NCBI GenBank assembly: GCA_947247005.1
Contig: OX365944.1
Coordinates: 17,893,501 to 17,957,500 of the forward strand
DNA length: 64,000 nucleotides
Direction of reading: 5' to 3'
Origin: Spisula solida
Taxonomy: Eukaryota > Mollusca > Bivalvia > Venerida > Mactridae
Each line of letters opens with the position of its first letter. Positions within the stretch are counted from its first letter, which is position 1. Shown here piece by piece: positions 57,247 through 64,000 of the stretch. Below the pieces are notes generated by a model that was not told where the DNA came from, ran no database searches, and saw nothing but the letters and a program-made list of their open reading frames with translations. The position numbers and the translations under genes were made by a program.

Positions 57247-57525
57247 GTAATTAAGAATTGCAAGCAATACAGAAGTCCCCTACCGGTTTGAGGCCATTTT
57301 CAATGTTTCTGTTGCCATAGCAACCACAATTTTTGTCAGAATTAAAATATTTTTAGACGTGCATAATCCCCTTATTGCCCCCTATCCACATACCAAGTTT
57401 CATAAGCCTAGCTTGGAAACTGTTACGAGTTATGTCAGGATCCAGATTGTTTGACGGACGGACTGACTGACGGACGGAGGGCAAACCTATAGTCCCCTCC
57501 GGTCAAAAACCGGTAGGGGACTGAT
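57247..57525 (+). mobile_element. HINE-like element, family A, best-preserved copy
   Basis: 5' end 'aattaagaattgcaagcaat' then 'gtcccctaccggtttgagg'. The 3' end has a GACGGACGGACTGACTGACGG tract and the hairpin GTCCCCTCCGGT-caaaa-ACCGGTAGGGGAC. The single-unit core includes 'cataccaagtttcataagc'. Confidence 0.85.
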
Positions 57526-59714
57526 AAAAAATACCGTGAAGTCGTATATTTTTATAGAGATGCTACATCGTATGGCTGATTTAACCTGAGAAAACGAAAT
57601 TTTCTAAAATAGAATAATCACTGCGTGCTTCGAAGTCAAACTGGACATATATATAGGAGTCATCCACAAAGTTCGTGGACAAGACTTAGATCATTTTAAA
57701 AATATTCGTTGAAACATGATCGAAAACACAGCATTTCCTGATACGTATATCTATTTGTGATTTTTAAAAGAAATACTAGTATTGTTGAAAAAATGTTCTT
57801 AAAACAATTCTTCATTACTTTGAATTGTGACGTAATCGCTGTTACGGAGCGCTCCAAATAATATTATCGCGTCATGACGTCATGAATTTTAAGACTGTAT
57901 ACTATGTTTAAGTAATGTTTGAGGGGGGAGACTACCCAATAACTTGTTTTGTATTCACTACGAACCTGACTCAAGAATTCAGTCGATGTATATTTTAAAT
58001 ATGGCTGCTTAAAGAAGATACATGTAATGAACAAATGGATTATAATAGTATTATTAGCCGATGAGAAGTGGTGATTTAATGAAGGTGACCACTCTCGCAG
58101 GTCTAATTGTGTTTTGGGTGGAAAATTAGTAAATTAAATTGATCGGTAATGTGGAATACATGTAATAGATTATCTCCATGCGTACACATTGATGTAAGTT
58201 AAGCAATACTTGCACATACAATCCGTAACAAATTGTAACTCTTAACAGATTTAGGAACAACTAATTTTGAATTCACTTCAAATTGTCGATCTACGTTTCT
58301 CGAATTGCTTCACAATTTAAATAAATTAATATCACACATTGCAGTGAAATGTGATCTCATCCCGTTGCGAGCATGTGTTTAATGTTTTTTATAACACCCT
58401 AGAGAGCAATATTCAACCGATACAAAAGTAGCGCAACTGGTACCGGTAGTGTCATTTTTCTTGTTCCTTTCAACATGTTAACATTTCACAACCATCGATT
58501 CATCCTTTCACAATTTCATATTCTTTATTTCACCTCCATGATTTCACAATATTATAATTGATACTTAAGAAATCAAGATTGTGAAACAGCCATCCCAACT
58601 ACTTGATTTTACGATTTTAATTTCACTTAATGCAGATACGATTTTCGAATTGCATCGAGTTCATAAATATTGAATGTAGAATTCCAACTTCGTATAACAT
58701 GTAACTGAAGTGAAACACTGAAGCGTCGATTTCACCCCACGCTATTTCTATCTTTCAAAGACGTATGATTAATGTTAGTTTCAACCAAAAAACACATCTT
58801 TAACGTCTATTGTTCACAGACAAATTGTTACTTTCCATGCATATAAAACGGATATTATATCCTCAAATGATATGTTGTGGGTGCGTTTTGCTCTACATCT
58901 TTGATCATCCGTAATTATTAGAATAATAAACTGTTATTAAAGTCAGACAAACCTTGTTTACCAAATATAAATCAACATTTAATCGGTCAATTCAACCAAT
59001 TGATATTTTGTTTATACATGTACATGTATGCGTCGGTACGCAACATTTTTTCACGAGATTAAACAACAAAAAGAAACAAAACATATCGGTCAGCATTCAG
59101 CGGAAACAACAGAGTACAAATAAAACGCACAAGAAATAAAGAAACAAAACATGCATACAACAATATGCTAGGTCGTTTAGAAGATTGTTGTTATCGCTAC
59201 AGTGTTTTCCTGGTTTTCTTGCTATCGAAAAGTGCGTTCTCATTTGTTTGTTTGAATACTTGGTCAATATTTAATCGTATAGATATTAAGATACATTCAA
59301 CCCTACCAATGTACGAACAAACCTCTATAAACATATGGGAGGTACAAATTGAATAGGACTACATATCAAAATCGGCTACATGTTAAATATTACGTACAAA
59401 ACTTCGGTCCAAAATTATGAAAATAGAAACATTGTACCATCTCTTTGGTTAATTCTGGATCATCCCTCAACCAAGGACAAAAGGCTGCAAAAAATTATCT
59501 CTGTTAAATACAAGTAAGACGACATATAACCAATGTTACCATGTATTCTATGGTATAACATCTCTTAAGTTTCCCTAGACAATAATAACCAATAACATAA
59601 CTCCTCGCAGCACTTTTGGTGTTCACTGATCTATAAAATATACACAACTTTGACGGTCTTACCCTATCGGCATTGGAAATATTGTGCATTCACACTAAAG
59701 TCTTTTTTATTATT
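57526..59714. other. Unassigned sequence
   Basis: No gene is supported. Around 58450-58600, 'tttcacaatttcatattc'-type phrases repeat loosely. A CRE-like 'catgacgtcatg' is at about 57883. Confidence 0.4.
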
Positions 59715-60540
59715 TATTATCCCCGCTGAAGGGGATATGGTAATGATAGGCTTCATTCCGTCCGTGAGCTCGACTCTTCTGTTAGCAACTCCTACATTTC
59801 TTCAGAGATTTTGATGAAATGTTCACATACTTACTGCTATGAAGTCCCCAGCGCATATTGTCGGGCTTTTTTTTTCGATCATTTTTAAGGAGTCATGTTG
59901 AATTGTACACATAAACTATTCTGTTTGCAACTCCCTCTTTTTCTCAAGGAATTTTGTCAAAAGCTTTTACAGAAGTACAGTTATGAAGTGCGTTAGCGCA
60001 TATAAGTGTCAGCGTTTTTCATTTTGTACCTTTGTAGGATATAGAGAAAATTCTTCCGTGTGCAACTCCTCCTAAATGTCTTCAGAATTTTTTATGAAAC
60101 TTTCACAGTTGTGCCCTCATCCGGAGCTATATCGCATATTGTCATGGATTTAAATTTTGACCATTTTTGACAGAATTATGGCCCTTGGTTTATTTTGTAC
60201 ATGTGTAAGCTATAGGAAAAACAATTCGTTTTTGATGGATAACTTAAATTCGGAATGAGATATCACAACGAACCTTGCTGTGCACATATCTTGTGTGCAG
60301 ACGGCCCTTGCAATGAGAAGTAGGTCCCGATGTGGTTTAGGTCACTGTTACTAAAAAGAGAAAAAAACATTCATTTTTTGTAAGGATTGAGATAGCATGA
60401 TGAAATTTTCAAGCTTTGAAGGTAGTTTGTATATAGCTTATTTGAAAATGTCAATTGCAAATTGATACTGACCTGTTGGATGTCAAGGTCAAAGGTACTA
60501 AAATTAGATGATTTTTTTTTTACTCAACATCATAAGATAG
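59715..60540 (-). mobile_element. HINE-like element, family F, 5' truncated
   Basis: Hairpin TATCCCC-gctga-AGGGGATA at the left, then a short CCGTCCGT tract. Three units of about 133-147 bp are marked by 'gcaactcctacatttcttca' near 59783, 59930 and 60063. The other end cannot be found. Confidence 0.65.
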
Positions 60541-60801
60541 GACTGAGATAATTGTAGTTTATCATATAACCTGCCGTCCAGGAATGCCGTAAGGCCGTGC
60601 CGTAAATATCGTTCGGCACTCCCAGACTGTAAAATAAATATTTAAATTAGCTTGACGTGACGTTAGCCAATCCATGCATTGATCCGTCAATGACGTCAGG
60701 ATAATATCAACGTCGCCATGACGTCGCGCTCATTGTACCGCTGAATTTTGGCTGAAACATATGTAGCGCACATCATCCTTTTGAATAATTATGTGTATTT
60801 T
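60541..60801. other. Unassigned GC-richer patch
   Basis: Contains several TGACGT cores (60648-60725) but no open frame. Confidence 0.3.
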
Positions 60802-62131
60802 TAGCTCACCTGTCACAAAGTGACAGAGTGAGCTTTTGTGATCACTCTTCGTCCGTCGTCCGTCCGTCTGTCCGTCAACAATTGGCTTGTGTAGACACTA
60901 CAGGTCACAATTTTAGCCTAATCTTTATGAAACTTGGTCACAATGATCATCTCAACAAAATCTAGGCCAAGTTCGATATTGGGTCATCTGGGGTCAAAAA
61001 CTAGGTCACTAGGTCAAATTATAGAAAAACCTTGTGTAGTCACTAGAGGTCACAATTTTGACTTAATATTTATGAAACTTGGCCACAATGATCATCCTAA
61101 CAAAATCTAGGTCAAGTTCGATATTGGGTCATCCGGGGTCAAAAACTAGGTCACAAGGTCAAATTATAGAAAAACCTTGTGTAGTCACTAGAGGTCACAA
61201 TTTTGACTTAATATTTATGAAACTTGGCCACAATGATCATCCTAACAAAATCTAGGTCAAGTTCGATATTGGGTCATCGGGGGTCAAAAACTAGGTCACA
61301 AGGTCAAATCATAGAAAAACCTTGTGTAGTCACTAGAGGTCAAAATTTTGACTTAATCTTTATGAAACTTGGTCACAATGATCATCTTAACAAAATCTAG
61401 GTCAAGATCGATATTGGGTCATCCGGGGTCAAAAACTAGGTCACAAGGTCAAATCATAGAAAAACTTTGTGTAGTCACTAGAGGTCACAATTTTGGTCTA
61501 ATCTTTACAAAACTCGGTCACAATGATCATCTCAACAAATCTAGGTCAAGTTTGATATTGGGTCATCTGGGGTCAAAAACTAGGTCACAAGGTCAAATCA
61601 TAGAAAAACCTTGTGTAGTCACTAGAGGTCACAGTTTTGACCTGATCTTTACGAAACTTGTTCACAATGATCATAACAACAAAATCTAGGTCAAGTTCGA
61701 TATTGGGTCATCCGGGGTCAAAAACTAGGTCACATTGTCAAATCATAGAAAAACCTTGCATAGTCACTAGAGGTCACAATTTTGGTCTTATCTTTATGAA
61801 ACTCTGTCACAATGATCATCTCAACAAAATCTAGATCAAGGTTGATATTGGGTCATCTGGGGTAAAAAACTAGGTCACAAGGTCAAATAATAGAAAAACC
61901 TTGTGTAGTCACTAGAGGTCACAGTTTTGGCTTGATCTTTACGAATCTTGGTCACAATGATCATCTCAACAAAATCTAGGTCAAGTTCGATATTGGGTCA
62001 TCTGGGGTCAAAAGTAGGTCATTAGGTCAATCATATAAAAACCTTGTGTAGTCACTAGAGGTCACAATATTGGCCTAATCTAGGTCAAGTTCGACAGGTG
62101 AGCGACCTAGGGCCCAAAGGGCCCTCTTGTT
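60802..62131 (-). mobile_element. HINE-like element, family B, with nine 145-bp units
   Basis: Left end: hairpin CTCACCTGTCAC-aaa-GTGACAGAGTGAG, then 'cgtccgtcgtccgtccgtc'. Right end: 'gacaggtgagcgacctag' and the palindrome GGGCCCaaaGGGCCC before 'ctcttgtt'. Units starting 'cttgtgtagtcactagaggt' lie at about 60885, 61031, 61176, 61321, 61466, 61610, 61754, 61900 and 62043. The 106-codon open frame at 61369 is repeat periodicity, not a gene. Confidence 0.9.
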
Positions 62132-62163
62132 AAGGTTATGTGATAAATAGAATAAATATATTC

Positions 62164-62280
62164 GTGCTCATTACATACAAGTTTTATTAAACTCGTCGAC
62201 AAAACAATATGGCACTCGTCAAAGCCTCGTGTCATATCATTTTGTCCACTCGTTTAATAAAACTCGTATGTAATGAGCAC
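62164..62280. mobile_element. Foldback element
   Basis: 53-bp arms 'gtgctcattacatacaag' to 'gcactcg' and 'cgtgtcatat' to 'gtatgtaatgagcac', about 90% paired, separated by a 10-bp loop. It begins 33 bp after the family B element. Confidence 0.8.
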
Positions 62281-62459
62281 TCATGCAAGATCCTCTATTT
62301 ATAACTATTGTTTGTATTCAATATTTTTTTGCACATTTCTTTTCCCTTCGGCGGGGTTATGACTGTCGGCGTATTTGCTGTCTTGGTTGGTGTTACAAAT
62401 AGCGGAAATGCAAACCTAGATTGCGCATATGCGCTTATATGGGATGCCACTATCGGCTA

Positions 62460-62880
62460 CCTACTCTTAACATCTGGCAATGGTACTCAAAAGGCAAATT
62501 GTACTTTTTTAGTACATTATGGAAACAATGTGTATATCATTGTGAATAAATATTCCATCATGCACAGTATTCATGATAAAATACTCTCGCAAAATTTATG
62601 CAAAACGTAATGATTGATATACCTAAATAAGGATTTATAGAGCCTAAAATGTCTAGAATCGACGCGGTGTTGTATCATAATTTTGAATCGTTCTATTCTT
62701 GTGTATATATCACGTTCCTCTCATAGAATATCAAGATTTATTACCATAAAGTTGGCATAAACCGACATAAATGTCTGTGCCTGACTTCATAATACTTGGT
62801 TCTAAACGGAGACCCCAGCTGGTGAAAATATATTATAGTAAATGTCGATTATTATGAAGGGAAATCAGAGGTTTTGGTGT
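62460..62880 (+). repeat. Diverged duplicate of 54700-55100
   Basis: Shares 'cataaaccgacataaatgtc' and neighbouring blocks with the 54.9-kb copy. The open frame at 62308-62610 overlaps its start. Confidence 0.6.
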
Positions 62881-64000
62881 ATGTGAGAAACTATTATAAA
62901 CGTGACAACAGAAAAACGTAATTTAGGAATGATCGACATTTTGTTCTTTAATTCATAACGTTTATTAGGGACTGACTCCTGATTGATATCGTCAATGACC
63001 TCTAACGCAAAATCAAATATCACGCGAATAATTCGTACTTGAAGCTTGCGTTTCTATTTTTCTATGGACATGTGAATTTACAAAATTTTACGACCTCATA
63101 AAATCGTCGCTTCATAGAATATACGAACTTGTATAAATACACTTATAAATAAGTTGCAGTATGCTCATGAAATTCCCAAGGGATGAATCTTTTTGCGGAA
63201 CCATATATTCTCAGAGGAAACCATCATTGTGTTATTGTGACGTTACATACCCCAACGCGAAGAGAACATTTACATGTATCATAAGCATACAATCAACGCT
63301 TTAACTTTCTTCTATTTCTAATACCCTGTGAACTATATTGCTTGACATTAAACTTGGCGCATCTAAATTGTTCATAAAACATGGCTTACCTTGATAGACC
63401 GTTTGTTTAAGCGTTCAAAACATTCAAAGCTCGTACATTGCTAGACTAGTATCGCTCAAAAATACGGGAGGCCAGTAAATGCATATGATGCGATTTGACA
63501 TAAAACCATTGTTACATTGTCGGCCTACATGTATAATTAATTAGTTTATTTAAGTAAGTAAGTATTGACCAATAAAGTGATGAAGTGTATAAACGTGAAC
63601 TATAGTGTGTATCGGTCATACATGTAGTAATCATGCATTTGTTTTAGTTTTTAGCGCATTCAAGTACAAATTGACATTTACCATATTTGGATCTTTTGGC
63701 AATACTTGATATGAGAACAATGGATACTTCTAGAAAGTTCTATGATTAATCTTAATAAGTAATTGATAAGTATTACAGTTTGTTATAACTTGCACCATAT
63801 GAACCATAGTACGATATTTCAATAAGTAAGCAATTTACTAAAATTAGTAACAATTCAACATATATGTGAGGGGGCTGGAAACTGCAACACAGTTAAGGAA
63901 TCATATATGTACTAGAGCTCCTACCAGGGTAATTGGAAGGTATTTGGAAGTAGTAACTATACGATTCATGGTGATATTATAAGATTATCTTTTTCGTTTT
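62881..64000. other. Unassigned AT-rich sequence
   Basis: No gene, RNA or repeat recognised up to the window end. Confidence 0.4.

Noticed and set aside
61369..61689. 106-codon open frame in the 145-bp array
   Set aside because: It is created by the repeat period and reads the same phrase again and again; not a gene.
62308..62610. 100-codon frame with hydrophobic stretch and NGT/NCT sites
   Set aside because: It has no splice context, and the duplicate segment at 54.7 kb does not preserve the frame.

Overview
This is eukaryotic, AT-rich, intron-containing DNA. The window suggests a bivalve mollusc, probably a heterodont clam or mussel. The evidence is the dispersed elements of the bivalve 'pearl'/HINE type (hairpin ends, GGAC/GTCC microsatellite, internal tandem repeats of about 145-160 bp), mollusc-style secreted Ly6 and C-type lectin exons, and decayed copies of multi-copy genes that I associate with bivalves. 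The species call is inference; no marker gene is present.

The one large gene I can support lies on the plus strand at 21551-37422. Eleven exons read through in frame to a predicted secreted protein of 565 residues: signal peptide, two Ly6/uPAR-like three-finger domains, a Thr/Pro-rich linker, then two C-type lectin domains. Every domain module is bounded by phase-1 introns, and each domain type is a duplicated exon set: three exons per Ly6 domain and two per lectin domain. The first lectin domain can end the protein early at 33385 or splice on to the second. Inside intron 8, on the opposite strand, lies a candidate two- or three-exon gene for a small secreted cysteine-rich peptide (31099-32441). 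Intron 6 carries a 77-nt near-perfect hairpin, and the introns hold a SINE, foldbacks and three HINE-like elements.

The left flank (0-21 kb) is a graveyard. It holds a LINE reverse transcriptase fragment, a tandem array, a HINE nested in another repeat, a frameshifted zinc-finger-like gene, a complete-length but dead mariner (5196-6530), minisatellites, a cysteine-rich pseudogene, a broken minus-strand gene resembling the CaRF/ALS2CR8 family (9860-12182), a perfect 65-bp inverted repeat, a retroelement-like block with about 100-bp direct repeats (14462-17440) and a TTAA-flanked MITE.

The right flank (37.4-64 kb) has no gene I can support. It contains a 457-bp direct dimer, a Tc1/mariner-type MITE, a broken LINE (41790-43091), further MITEs, a degenerate array of about 180 bp period, two pairs of diverged duplicated non-coding segments (one linking intron 3 to about 52.5 kb), and a nine-unit, 145-bp tandem array inside a HINE (60802-62131).

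Together the main gene looks like a soluble pattern-recognition or adhesion protein, possibly in an innate-immunity neighbourhood if the nested peptide is antimicrobial. Those roles are inferred from domain type only.
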